From assembly GCF_031085175.1 (NCBI RefSeq), contig NZ_JAVHUY010000001.1:310001-374000 (forward strand): a stretch of 64,000 bases of DNA, given 5' to 3'. Below the pieces are notes generated by a model that saw nothing but the letters and a program-made list of their open reading frames with translations, made no database searches and was not told the origin of the DNA. Both the position numbers and the translations under genes were made by a program. This DNA is from Phytohabitans maris (GTDB lineage: Bacteria > Actinomycetota > Actinomycetes > Mycobacteriales > Micromonosporaceae). This document shows positions 51,167-59,377 of the stretch, piece after piece; position 1 is the stretch's first letter; the number at the start of each line of letters is the position of its first letter.

Positions 51167-52617
51167 CTGATCCCTTGCTGGATGGCGACGAGGAAGCCGT
51201 GCTGCGCCAGGTCTACGCCGCCGCCGGGCCGTACCTCGCCTCGCTCGCCGACCGCCCGGTCCTCGACCCGGCCTCCGCGCCGCTCCTGGCCGACCTCTCC
51301 GGCGACCTCCCGGACAAGGGCGAGGGCGCGGCCGCCGCCGTGCGCCGGCTTCTCCACGTGGGTACGGCGGCCGCGACGCACTCCGCCGGCCCGCGCTTCT
51401 TCCACTTCGTGATCGGTGGTGTCACGCCGGCCGCGCTCGCCGGCGACTGGACCGCCTCGCTGCTCGACCAGAACGCCGCCTTCCGCGCCTCGTCCACCCT
51501 CGCCACCGAGGTGGAGACGGTGGCGCTGCGCTGGCTGCGGGAGCTGTTCGGGCTCCCCGAGGGGTTCGGCGGCGCGCTGGTGGCGAGCGCGACGTTCGCC
51601 AACTTCACCAGCCTCGGCGCGGCCACCCACTGGTGGGGCGAGCGGCACGGCGCCGACGTCGCCGCGGCCGGGCTGGCCGGCCTGCCGCGCATGCCGGTGC
51701 TCTCCAGCGGGTACGTGCACGCGAGCTCGCGCAAGGCCCTGCAGATGCTCGGCCACGGCCGGGACGGCGTGGAGGTCTTCGCCCGCGACCCGATCGGCCG
51801 GGTCGACCTGGCGGCGATGGAGCGGCGGCTGGCCGAGCTCGGCGCGCCCGCGGTGCTCATCGCGAACGCGGGCGAGGTGAACGCGGGCGACTTCGACCCC
51901 GTGGCCGACCTCGCCGACCTCGCCGAGCGGTACGGCGCCTGGCTGCACGTGGACGGCGCGTTCGGACTCTTCGCCGCCCTGTCGCCGCGTACCGCCGGGC
52001 TGGTCGCCGGCATCGAACGGGCCGACTCGATCGCCGGTGACGCGCACAAGTGGCTCAACGTGCCGTACGAGAGCGGCTTCGCCTTCCTGCGCGAGCCGGC
52101 CCGCCTGGCGTCCGCGTTCGGCATGCCGGGGGCGGCGTACCTGCCCGCGCCCGACGCCCTGGGCGCGTCGCGAGCGGGGCGAGCGCAGGCCAGCAGGGAC
52201 CCGCGCGGCGGGTACGCGCTGCTCGGCCCGGAGTCGTCCCGCCGCGCCCGGGCGCTGCCGATCTGGGCCACGCTCGCCGCGTACGGGCGTGCGGGGTACC
52301 GGGCGATGGTGGAGCGCCACCTCGACCTCGCCCAGCACCTGGCCGCGCTCGTCGACGCGGCACCCGACCTGGAACGCCTCGCCGACGTACCGCTCTGCAT
52401 CGTCTGCTTCCGGGTGCGCCCCGCCGGCGTACCCGAAGAGGAGCTGGACGACCTCAACCGCGAGGTCGGCGCGGCGCTGCTCGCGGACGGCCGGGTCTTC
52501 GCCGGCACCACCGTGTACGGTGGCCGCGTCGCCCTCCGCCCGGCCATCGTCAATTGGCGCACCACGGAGTCGGACATCACCGCGTTCGTGGAGATCGTCC
52601 GGTCGTTGATCCCCTGA
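51163..52617 (+). CDS. group II PLP-dependent decarboxylase
   Basis: A 484-residue pyridoxal-phosphate enzyme of the glutamate/aromatic amino acid decarboxylase group. The PLP Lys is in ADSIAGDAHKWLNVPYESGF (S-x-x-x-D-x-H-K-W), with the cofactor Asp in LHVDGAFGLFAALS, and earlier FFHFVIGGVTPAALAGDW and SATFANFTSLGAATHWW. Relatives decarboxylate tyrosine, tryptophan, DOPA or 2,4-diaminobutyrate; the substrate cannot be told. The ATG overlaps the mannosyltransferase stop by 4 bases, so they are coupled, though a shared pathway is not obvious. Confidence 0.88.
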   Translation: MTDPLLDGDEEAVLRQVYAAAGPYLASLADRPVLDPASAPLLADLSGDLPDKGEGAAAAVRRLLHVGTAAATHSAGPRFFHFVIGGVTPAALAGDWTASLLDQNAAFRASSTLATEVETVALRWLRELFGLPEGFGGALVASATFANFTSLGAATHWWGERHGADVAAAGLAGLPRMPVLSSGYVHASSRKALQMLGHGRDGVEVFARDPIGRVDLAAMERRLAELGAPAVLIANAGEVNAGDFDPVADLADLAERYGAWLHVDGAFGLFAALSPRTAGLVAGIERADSIAGDAHKWLNVPYESGFAFLREPARLASAFGMPGAAYLPAPDALGASRAGRAQASRDPRGGYALLGPESSRRARALPIWATLAAYGRAGYRAMVERHLDLAQHLAALVDAAPDLERLADVPLCIVCFRVRPAGVPEEELDDLNREVGAALLADGRVFAGTTVYGGRVALRPAIVNWRTTESDITAFVEIVRSLIP

Positions 52618-52689
52618 GGCAGGCCCCGGTTGCCCCGGCGTTTGCCGGATGTTGGCCGGCTGGACAGGCGCGCTGAGTACGCACAGTGG

Positions 52690-54861
52690 ATGAAGCGCAA
52701 ACACATAGGGCCGCTCGCGGCCGGAGTGCTCGTCGCATCGATGCTGCCCAGCGTGCCGGCATCGGCGCACGGCGCTCCGTCGCACGGCGGCCCGGGCCCG
52801 TTCGGCCGCATCGCCACCGTCCCGGCGTACCTCAACGGCGACGCCTCCGACGAGGCGGCGGCCGAGATCGCCGCGGTCAGCTCGGACGGCCGCACGGTCA
52901 TCTACACCGACAGCCCGGGGGAGCGCCTCGGGTTCATCGACATCACCGACTCCTCCCGGCCCAAGCCGGCGGGCGTGCTGGAGCTGGCCGGCGAGCCGAC
53001 GTCGGTCGCCGCGTTCGGCCGGTACGCGCTCGCCGCCGTCAACACCCGGGAGAGCTTCACCGACCCCTCCGGCCAGCTGCTGGTCGTTGACGTGAAGTCG
53101 CGGAAGGTGGTGCGCACGATCGAGCTGGGCGGGCAGCCCGACTCGGTCGCGGTCGCGCCGAGCGGCCGGTACGTGGCCATCGCCATCGAGAACGAGCGGG
53201 ACGAGGACGTCGACGACGGCGCGATCCCGCAGCTGCCCGCCGGCTGGCTGTCCGTCGTGGACACCCGCACCTGGTCGGTGTCCAAGGTAGACCTCACCGG
53301 GCTGGCCGCGGTCGCGCCGGAGGACCCCGAGCCGGAGTACGTGAGCATCAACCGCGACGACGAAGCGGTGGTGAGCCTCCAGGAGAACAACCACCTCGCC
53401 GTCGTACGGCTGCGCGACGGCAAGGTCGTCAAGCACTTCTCCGCCGGCGCCGCAACGGTGTCCAAGGTGGACGCCGACGACGACGGCCAGATCGTGCTGG
53501 ACGACACGGTGACCGCCAAGCGGGAGCCGGACGGCGTGGCGTGGCTGGACGGCAACCTCTTCGCCACCGCCAACGAGGGCGACTACGAGGGCGGCTCGCG
53601 CGGCTTCAGCGTCTTCGACAAGCGCACCGGCCGGCCCGTCTTCGACAGCGGCAACGCGCTCGACCGGCTCGCCGTCCAGCACGGGCTGTACCCGGACAAC
53701 CGGTCGGACGCCAAGGGTGTCGAGCCGGAGAACGTCGCGGTGGGCACGTTCGGCGGCACGCCGTACCTGTTCGTCAACGCCGAGCGGGGCAACTTCGTCG
53801 CCGTGTACGACGTGCGCAAGCCATGGGCGCCGCGCTTCGTGCAGCTGCTGCCGGCGGTCAACGGGCCGGAGGGCGTGGTCACGGCGCCGTCCCGCGGGCT
53901 CGTCGTGGTCTCCAGCGAGGAGGACATGCCGGACGAGGGCATCCGCGCCTCGGTGCAGCTCTACAAGTTCGGTGCGAAGAGCGACTTCCCGTCCATCGTG
54001 TCCACAAGGGACATCGGCTGGGGCGCGCTCTCCGGCCTCTCCGCGGTGCCGGGCAAGCGGGACCGGCTGGTGTCGGTGACCGACAGCGTGTACACGCCGA
54101 CCCGCCTGCTCACCATCGACACCGGCGACAAGCCGGCGCGGATCGTCGGCGACCTGACCGTCACCAAGGGCGGGGCGCCGGTCGGGTACGACGCGGAGGG
54201 CGTGGCGGCCCGCCCCGGCGGCGGCTACTGGCTCGGCGTCGAGGGCACCGGTCCCACCGGCAACCCCAACCTGCTGGTGCGGCTCCGGCCGGACGGCTCG
54301 GTGGCCGAGGAGGTGCCGTTCCCCGCCGACGTGGCGGCTGCGGTCACCAGCAACGGCATCGAGGGCGTCGCGGTCACCGGCCACGGCTCTCGCTCCGGGG
54401 AGCAGGTGTGGGTGGCGATCCAGCGCGAGCTGACCGGTGACCCGAAGGGCCTGGTCCGGATCGGCCGGTACTCGGTCGCGACGAAGACCTGGGCGTGGCT
54501 GGCGTACCCGCTGGACGCCGCTCCGGCCGGCGCCTGGGTCGGGCTCTCCGAGCTGGTCGCGGTGGACGACGACACGTTCGCCGTGGTCGAGCGGGACAAC
54601 CAGCGCGGCCCGGCGGCGAAGGTCAAGAAGGTCTACACCTTCAAGGTGCCGAAGGGCTTCGGCACCGGCCTGCCGGTGGTCAAGAAGCGCCTCGCCGTCG
54701 ACCTGCTGCCGCTGCTGCGCGCCGGCAACGGCTGGACGCAGGACAAGGTCGAGGGTCTGGCGATCGGGGGTGACGGTCGCACGTACGCAGTGACCGACAA
54801 CGACGGCGTCGACGAGTCGACGGGCGAGACCGTGTTCCTGCGCCTCGGCAAGCTGCTCTAG
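52690..54861 (+). CDS. secreted esterase-like phytase-domain beta-propeller
   Basis: A 723-residue protein with a Sec signal MKRKHIGPLAAGVLVASMLPSVPASAHG (cleavage after ASA, ~26). Residues ~45-430 hold repeated propeller blades (LGFIDITDSSRPKPAGVLEL, GQLLVVDVKSRKVVRTIELGGQPDSVAVAPSGRYVAIAIENERDED, ATANEGDYEGGSRGFSVFDKRTG). Residues ~440-720 match the esterase-like/phytase-like domain (PF13449): YDAEGVAARPGGGYWLGVEG, DKVEGLAIGGDGRTYAVTDNDGVD. It likely binds calcium and hydrolyses an ester or phosphoester outside the cell. ATG 52690 is selected by the signal peptide. A family A hairpin follows 11 bases after the stop. Confidence 0.82.
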   Translation: MKRKHIGPLAAGVLVASMLPSVPASAHGAPSHGGPGPFGRIATVPAYLNGDASDEAAAEIAAVSSDGRTVIYTDSPGERLGFIDITDSSRPKPAGVLELAGEPTSVAAFGRYALAAVNTRESFTDPSGQLLVVDVKSRKVVRTIELGGQPDSVAVAPSGRYVAIAIENERDEDVDDGAIPQLPAGWLSVVDTRTWSVSKVDLTGLAAVAPEDPEPEYVSINRDDEAVVSLQENNHLAVVRLRDGKVVKHFSAGAATVSKVDADDDGQIVLDDTVTAKREPDGVAWLDGNLFATANEGDYEGGSRGFSVFDKRTGRPVFDSGNALDRLAVQHGLYPDNRSDAKGVEPENVAVGTFGGTPYLFVNAERGNFVAVYDVRKPWAPRFVQLLPAVNGPEGVVTAPSRGLVVVSSEEDMPDEGIRASVQLYKFGAKSDFPSIVSTRDIGWGALSGLSAVPGKRDRLVSVTDSVYTPTRLLTIDTGDKPARIVGDLTVTKGGAPVGYDAEGVAARPGGGYWLGVEGTGPTGNPNLLVRLRPDGSVAEEVPFPADVAAAVTSNGIEGVAVTGHGSRSGEQVWVAIQRELTGDPKGLVRIGRYSVATKTWAWLAYPLDAAPAGAWVGLSELVAVDDDTFAVVERDNQRGPAAKVKKVYTFKVPKGFGTGLPVVKKRLAVDLLPLLRAGNGWTQDKVEGLAIGGDGRTYAVTDNDGVDESTGETVFLRLGKLL

Positions 54862-54872
54862 AGACCCCGCCG

Positions 54873-54926
54873 GTGATCGAAGCTCCCCCCATGTCGTTCT
54901 AGCGACTTGAGAGGAGCTTCGATCAC
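54873..54926. repeat. dispersed hairpin, family A, copy 2
   Basis: GTGATCGAAGCTCC on the left pairs with GGAGCTTCGATCAC on the right across TCGTTCTAGCGA; three mismatches lie in the middle of the arms. It is 11 bases after the stop of the propeller gene, so it likely ends that transcript. Confidence 0.85.
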
Positions 54927-54952
54927 GGTCCATCCGTACCGCTTCAGTGGAC

Positions 54953-54991
54953 CTTGGTACCGATCCGCCCTCAGGGCGGATCGGTACCAAG
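54953..54991. repeat. 19-bp perfect palindrome
   Basis: 54953-54971 (starting CTTGGTACCGATCC) and 54973-54991 are perfect inverted copies around a single C. It stands between family A copy 2 and family B copy 2. Together with them it fills the 730 bases between the propeller gene and glnA, where no gene is seen. Confidence 0.8.
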
Positions 54992-55100
54992 ATCTGCCCC
55001 CGGTTCTCGTACAGAGCGGTCCGTGAGGCGGTTCGGGTCGCGTCGTGGCGGCATTCGCCCGGTTTTGTCATCGGAAGCGGGCGGTACCGGGCGGGTGGCG

Positions 55101-55220
55101 CCCTTGATCGGCGTCGGCGTCGGCTGGCTTCGGGCAGATCGTGGTACGCAGGTGCCCTTGTAGGGGCAGTTGTGTACCACGATCTGCGTCTTGGGTTGCT
55201 CTCAGGGCGTCGATCAAGGA
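55101..55220. repeat. nested palindromic repeat, family B, copy 2
   Basis: Outer CCCTTGATC and GATCAAGG ends with the inner AGATCGTGGTAC / GTACCACGATCT palindrome, matching 40674-40795 along its whole length with scattered substitutions. The inner palindrome is kept exactly while the loop and flanks vary, which suggests selection for the structure. Confidence 0.8.
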
Positions 55221-55400
55221 GAACGGGCGGTCGGCGCGTCCGGAATCAGCGTGATACGCCGGGCAAAGGCATGGGTATGGGTAACGATCACCGGCGGCCA
55301 ACGCGGCACGAAACCACCCTGACCCCGAAAGGTTTCTTGATAGAGATCGTCCAGAGGGGCCTCAAGCGCACGGTCAACTCCGGCGCTCCGCTGGAGAAAC

Positions 55401-55435
55401 GTGAAGGCCGGCGCACCAGGTGCGCCGGCCTTCAC
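55401..55435 (-). terminator. glnA transcription terminator
   Basis: GTGAAGGCCGGCGCACC pairs perfectly (17 bp) with GGTGCGCCGGCCTTCAC around a single base. Read in the direction of glnA (minus strand) it follows the gene and is succeeded by GTTTCTCC, a modest T tract. It is the strongest terminator candidate in the window. Confidence 0.75.
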
Positions 55436-55492
55436 GACCCGGTCGTTCGATCAGACGGTGTGGTAGTGCTCGAACTCGGGCGGCGTCGGGCG

Positions 55493-55575
55493 CCCCCCCC
55501 CCCCCCCCCCACCCCACCCCCCCCCCCCCCCCCCACCCCCCCCGCCCCCCCCCCCCCGCGCGCCCCCCCCCCCCC
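55493..55575. other. poly-C tract between two imperfect copies of the glnA 3' end
   Basis: Runs of C interrupted by single A or G. The 61 bases before it (about 55432-55492) and the 60 bases after it (about 55574-55633) are imperfect copies of each other and both encode the last residues of GlnA (minus strand: PTPPEFEHYHTV and [12 protein letters not shown], each followed by a stop). This looks like two contig ends that overlap but were joined through low-quality sequence. Confidence 0.65.
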
Positions 55576-55592
55576 ACGACCCGGACTTTCGA

Positions 55593-57020
55593 TCAGACGT
55601 TGTAGTAGAGCTCGAACTCGTGCGGCGTCGGGCGCAGGCGGATCGGGTCGACCTCGTTCTCCCGCTTCCAGGAGATCCAGGTCTCGATCAGGTCCGGCGT
55701 GAAGACGCCACCCTCGAGCAGGAAGTCGTGGTCGGCCTCGAGCGAGTTGAGCACCTCGGGCAGCGAACCCGGCACCTGCTTGACGTTGCCCCACTCCTCC
55801 GGCGGCAGGTCGTACAGGTCCTTGTCGATCGGCTCCGGCGGCTCGATCTTGCTCTTGATGCCGTCGAGGCCGGCCATCAGCATGGCCGAGAACGCCAGGT
55901 AGACGTTCGCCGAGGGGTCCGGCACCCGGAACTCCACCCGCTTGGCCTTGGCGTTGCTGCCGGTGACCGGGATGCGGGTGCAGGCGGAGCGGTTGCGCTG
56001 CGAGTAGACCAGGTTGACCGGGGCCTCGAAACCGGGCACCAGCCGCCGGTACGAGTTGACGGTCGGGTTGGTGAACGCCAGCAGCGACGGCGCGTGGTGC
56101 AGCAGACCGCCGATGTACCACCGGGCGGTGTCGGACAGGCCCGCGTAGCCGGTCTCGTCGTAGAACAGCGGCTCACCGTTGAGCCAGAGGCTCTGGTGGG
56201 TGTGCATGCCGGAGCCGTTGTCACCGAAGAGCGGCTTGGGCATGAACGTCGCGGTCTTGCCCGCGGCCCAAGCGGTGTTCTTCACGATGTACTTGAACAG
56301 CTGGAGCTGGTCGCCCGCGTGCAGCAGCGTCGAGAACTTGTAGTTGATCTCGGCCTGGCCGGCGGTGCCCACCTCGTGGTGCGACCGCTCGACGGTGAAG
56401 CCGGCGCCGATCAGGTTGCTCACGATCTGGTCGCGCAGGTCGGAGTAGTGGTCGACCGGCGGGACCGGGAAGTAGCCGGCCTTGTAGGGCGTCTTGTAGC
56501 CCTTGTTGCCGCCCTCTTCCTCGGCGCCCGTATTCCACGCGCCCTCGATCGAGTCGATGTAGTAGTAGGCCTTGTTGGCCGCGGTCTCGTGGCGGATCGA
56601 GTCGAAGACGTAGAACTCCGCCTCGGGACCGAAGTACGCCGTGTCCGCGATGCCGCTGGCGGCGAGGTAGGCCTCCGCCTTCTTGGCGACGTTACGCGGG
56701 TCACGCGTGTAGGCCTCGCGGGTGAACGGGTCGTGGATGAAGAAGTTGAGCGCGAGCGTCTTTTGCGCACGGAACGGGTCGATGTAGGCCGATGCGGCAT
56801 CCGGCAGCAGCAGCATGTCCGACTCGTGGATCTGCTGGAAGCCGCGGATCGACGAACCGTCAAAGGCAAGGCCGTCGGTGAAAAGACTGTCGTCGACGGA
56901 CTCGACCGGCATGTTGAAGTGCTGCATCACACCGGGCAGGTCACAGAACCGTACGTCGACGAATTTCACGCCCTCGTCTTTGAGGTACCGAAGGAGTTCC
57001 TCGGAATTGGCGAACAACAC
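55593..57020 (-). CDS. glnA: glutamine synthetase type I (GSI-beta)
   Basis: A 475-residue enzyme that makes glutamine from glutamate, ammonia and ATP, and works as a dodecamer. Signatures are [86 protein letters not shown] and NRSACTRIP. The adenylylation Tyr is in [16 protein letters not shown], so GlnE (43503) can control it. GTG 57020 is close to AGGAGG; TTG 57017 fits the ribosome-site spacing better and would give the usual MFANSEE start. The GlnR site at 57117-57154 lies upstream. The 3' end touches a probable assembly join. Confidence 0.96.
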   Translation of the reverse strand: MLFANSEELLRYLKDEGVKFVDVRFCDLPGVMQHFNMPVESVDDSLFTDGLAFDGSSIRGFQQIHESDMLLLPDAASAYIDPFRAQKTLALNFFIHDPFTREAYTRDPRNVAKKAEAYLAASGIADTAYFGPEAEFYVFDSIRHETAANKAYYYIDSIEGAWNTGAEEEGGNKGYKTPYKAGYFPVPPVDHYSDLRDQIVSNLIGAGFTVERSHHEVGTAGQAEINYKFSTLLHAGDQLQLFKYIVKNTAWAAGKTATFMPKPLFGDNGSGMHTHQSLWLNGEPLFYDETGYAGLSDTARWYIGGLLHHAPSLLAFTNPTVNSYRRLVPGFEAPVNLVYSQRNRSACTRIPVTGSNAKAKRVEFRVPDPSANVYLAFSAMLMAGLDGIKSKIEPPEPIDKDLYDLPPEEWGNVKQVPGSLPEVLNSLEADHDFLLEGGVFTPDLIETWISWKRENEVDPIRLRPTPHEFELYYNV

Positions 57021-57116
57021 GTCCTCCTGGCACGTCGCTGAGCTATTACGTCGCTGACCTTTAGGGCGGGCACGGCCGCCTGGATGGCTGGCTGGTCGCG
57101 ACGGTATGGCTGTGCC

Positions 57117-57154
57117 GTTGCCCGGGCGTGTCTCTAATGTTTCCGCCGTGTTAC
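57117..57154 (-). promoter_or_regulatory. GlnR binding site upstream of glnA
   Basis: Read on the minus strand, GTAAC-n6-GAAAC-n6-GACAC-n6-GCAAC. The first two boxes match the actinobacterial GlnR consensus gTnAC-n6-GaAAC exactly and the second pair has one mismatch per box, all with 6-base spacing. It begins 97 bases before the glnA start, which is a normal position for activation under nitrogen limitation. Confidence 0.85.
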
Positions 57155-57285
57155 GTCAGCGGTAGAGGGCGCGTCGTGTGGCAAAGTCCACCACTCGGCC
57201 GTCACCAGGTCACCGAACGGACCATACACCGCGACACCACCTCCGCGGGCGGTATGCCGCCGGGTGTCCCGTAGGCTGGGCGATC

Positions 57286-57642
57286 ATGACCGAGCCCGCC
57301 GAGCTTCCCAGCCTCGCGAAGCGCTTCGGCGCGCTCGTCATCGACTGGGTGCTCTGCCTGCTCGTCTCCAACTTCTTCGGCGACCCGCTCCGGGACGGCT
57401 GGCCACCCGTGCTCGTCCTGGTCCTGGAGTACGGGTTCTTCATCGGCCTCTTCGCCCAGACGCCGGGCATGGCCGTGGTGCGGCTCAGGTGCGTCTCGTT
57501 TCAGGACGGCGGCCGGATCGGCATCCCCCGTGCGCTGCTGCGCGGCCTGCTGCTCGCCTTGGTCGTGCCCGCCCTGATCATGGATCCCTACCGCCGCGGC
57601 CTGCACGACCGCGCCGCCGGCTCGATCGTCGTCAACGCCTAG
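57286..57642 (+). CDS. RDD-family membrane protein
   Basis: A 118-residue protein with three membrane helices and the RDD pattern: RFGALVIDWVLCLLVS (R..D in helix 1), QTPGMAVVRLRCVSFQDGGRIGIPRALLRGLLLAL, and DPYRRGLHDRAAGSIVV (the final H-D-R). RDD proteins are small membrane proteins of unclear role. One occurs beside glnA in many actinomycetes, divergent as here. ATG 57286 fits the family start. Confidence 0.86.
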   Translation: MTEPAELPSLAKRFGALVIDWVLCLLVSNFFGDPLRDGWPPVLVLVLEYGFFIGLFAQTPGMAVVRLRCVSFQDGGRIGIPRALLRGLLLALVVPALIMDPYRRGLHDRAAGSIVVNA

Positions 57643-57684
57643 CCCCGGATGCGGTCCGCGCCCGGCGGCGGGCAGGATGGGGGT

Positions 57685-58305
57685 GTGGATCTCAGGGGGC
57701 TGTTGGAGCAGCACCGGCTGGTCGCGATCGTCCGCGGGCGGGACGCCGACGCGGCCACCCGGAGTGTCGTAGCGCTGGTCGAGGCGGGCGTACCGCTGGT
57801 CGAGGTGTCGCTTACGACGGTGGGCGCCGAGGCGGTGATCGAGCGGGCCCGGGCCGAGCTCGGGCCGGAGGTGGCGCTCGGCGCCGGTACGGTCTGCACC
57901 GCCGTCGACGCGATGCGGGCGGCCGAGGCGGGCGCGACGTTCGTGGTGACCCCGGGGTACGGGCCCGGCGTCGACGAGGCGACCCGGCTCGGGCTGCCGG
58001 CCCTGGTCGGCGCGCTCAGCCCGACCGAGGTGATCGCCGCCACCGGCGCGGGCGCCACCGCGGTCAAGCTCTTCCCGGCGTCGGTGGGTGGCCCGGCGTA
58101 CCTGAAGGCCCTCCGCGACCCCTTCCCGGACGTGTCGTTCGTCCCGGTCGGCGGGGTCGACGCGGAGCTGGCCCGCGGTTACCTGGCCGCCGGCGCGATC
58201 GCGGTCGGGGTGGGCTCGCCCCTGCTGGGTGACGCCCCGCACGGGGGTGACGTGGCCGCCCTCCACGAACGGGCGAAGCGGTTCCTGGACGCGGTCGCGG
58301 CGTGA
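57685..58305 (+). CDS. 2-dehydro-3-deoxy-phosphogluconate aldolase
   Basis: A 206-residue class I aldolase that cleaves KDPG to pyruvate and glyceraldehyde-3-phosphate. The Schiff-base Lys is in GATAVKLFPASVGGPAYLKAL; the Glu/Arg active site is in LVAIVRGRDADAATRSVVALVEAGVPLVEVSLTT, and FVVTPGYGPGVDEATR and VSFVPVGGVDAE are typical. GTG 57685 is used, as an earlier GTG or ATG would add residues of no family character. It overlaps the next gene, a KDG-kinase-like gene, by 4 bases, making a two-gene KDG degradation unit. No dehydratase or Entner-Doudoroff dehydratase is near. Confidence 0.9.
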   Translation: MDLRGLLEQHRLVAIVRGRDADAATRSVVALVEAGVPLVEVSLTTVGAEAVIERARAELGPEVALGAGTVCTAVDAMRAAEAGATFVVTPGYGPGVDEATRLGLPALVGALSPTEVIAATGAGATAVKLFPASVGGPAYLKALRDPFPDVSFVPVGGVDAELARGYLAAGAIAVGVGSPLLGDAPHGGDVAALHERAKRFLDAVAA

Positions 58306-59246
58306 GCCCGGTCGACGTCCTCACGCTCGGCGAGACCATGGCCGCGTTCCGCGCCGGCGGGCCATTGCGCCTGGGCGGGCAGCTCTCGCTCTCCATCGCC
58401 GGCGCGGAGGCCAACGTCGCGATCGGGCTGGCCCGGCTCGGGCACACCGTCCGCTGGGTCGGCGTCACCGGCGCCGACGAGCTGGGTGCGCTCGTGCTGC
58501 GTACGCTGCGGGCCGAGGGCGTCGACGTCTCCGCCTGTACGGTCGCGGCCGGCGCGCCGACCGGCCTGATCATCTTCGAGCCGCGGGTCGCCGACCTGAT
58601 CCGGGTCACCTACTACCGCTCCGGCTCGGCCGGCTCCCGGCTGTCCGAGGCGGAGGTGGTGGCGGCGTTCGAGGGCGGCGCGCCGCGGGTGCTGCACGTC
58701 ACCGGCATCACACCGGCCCTGGGCGACGCGCCGCGGGCCGCGGTGACCCGCGCGGTCGCCGAGGCGAAGGCGGCCGGCGCGACGGTGTGCCTGGACGTCA
58801 ACCACCGGGCCCGGCTGTGGAGCGTCGAGCGCGCCGCGGCCACCCTCCGGCCGCTGCTGCCCAGCGTCGACCTCGTGGTCGCCTCCGACGACGAGCTGCC
58901 CGTGCTGGTCGACCCCGGCGCCGACCCGCTCACCACCCTCTTCGCCGCCGGCGTGCGCGAGGTCGTGGTCAAGCGGGGCGGCGACGGCGCGTCGGCGCAC
59001 ACACCGCACCTGACCGTCGAACGGCCGGCCCGCCGGGTGCCGGTGGTGGACACCGTCGGGGCCGGTGACGCGTTCGTGGCCGGCTACCTCTCCGGCCTGC
59101 TCGACGGCACCGACCTGCCCGGGCGGCTGGACCGGGCGGTGACCACCGGGGCGTTCGCGGTGGCCGCGCGGGGCGACTGGGAAGGGCTGCCCACCCGCGC
59201 CGAGCTCGGGCTGCTGGACGCGGTACCCGGCACCACGGTCAGGTAG
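58302..59246 (+). CDS. PfkB-family sugar kinase, likely 2-keto-3-deoxygluconate kinase
   Basis: A 314-residue ribokinase-type enzyme. The N-terminal VLTLGETMAAFRAGGPLRLGG and the AGAEANVAIGLARLGHTVRWVGVTGADELG substrate motif, and the C-terminal PfkB signature VDTVGAGDAFVAGYLSGLL with the catalytic Asp, are present; VVASDDELPVL is the usual middle. Phosphorylating KDG to KDPG would feed the aldolase just upstream, with which it is translationally coupled (GTGA overlap). Identity as KDG kinase rests mainly on that partner; other sugar substrates are possible. Confidence 0.85.
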   Translation: MSPVDVLTLGETMAAFRAGGPLRLGGQLSLSIAGAEANVAIGLARLGHTVRWVGVTGADELGALVLRTLRAEGVDVSACTVAAGAPTGLIIFEPRVADLIRVTYYRSGSAGSRLSEAEVVAAFEGGAPRVLHVTGITPALGDAPRAAVTRAVAEAKAAGATVCLDVNHRARLWSVERAAATLRPLLPSVDLVVASDDELPVLVDPGADPLTTLFAAGVREVVVKRGGDGASAHTPHLTVERPARRVPVVDTVGAGDAFVAGYLSGLLDGTDLPGRLDRAVTTGAFAVAARGDWEGLPTRAELGLLDAVPGTTVR

Positions 59247-59304
59247 GCACCCGTTCGGCTAGTCAGTGCGGTGGCCACTAACCTTTGCCGGCTTCGCCGG
59301 GCCC

Positions 59305-59353
59305 GGGGGGGGGGGGGGGGGGCGGCGGCGGGGGGCCCGGGGGGGGGGGGGGG
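59305..59353. other. poly-G tract, probable artefact over a GC-rich hairpin
   Basis: G runs of about 18 and 17 separated by GGCGGCGGC and CCC. Just before it, CTTTGCCGGCTTCGCCGGGCCC resembles the interior of the MITE-like element at 42655, so a second such hairpin may lie here and have blocked sequencing. It lies upstream of the GNAT gene and may hide part of its true N-terminus. Confidence 0.6.
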
Positions 59354-59377
59354 CCCCGGCCCAGGGGCCGCCCGGCG

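Noticed and set aside
51142-55071. Open frame of about 1300 codons on the minus strand
   Set aside because: Antisense to the PLP decarboxylase and the propeller gene, which have clear family motifs; the antisense text has none.
59305-59353. G-quadruplex regulatory element
   Set aside because: The G runs are far longer than needed, irregular, and resemble the other two homopolymer tracts; an artefact is more likely.
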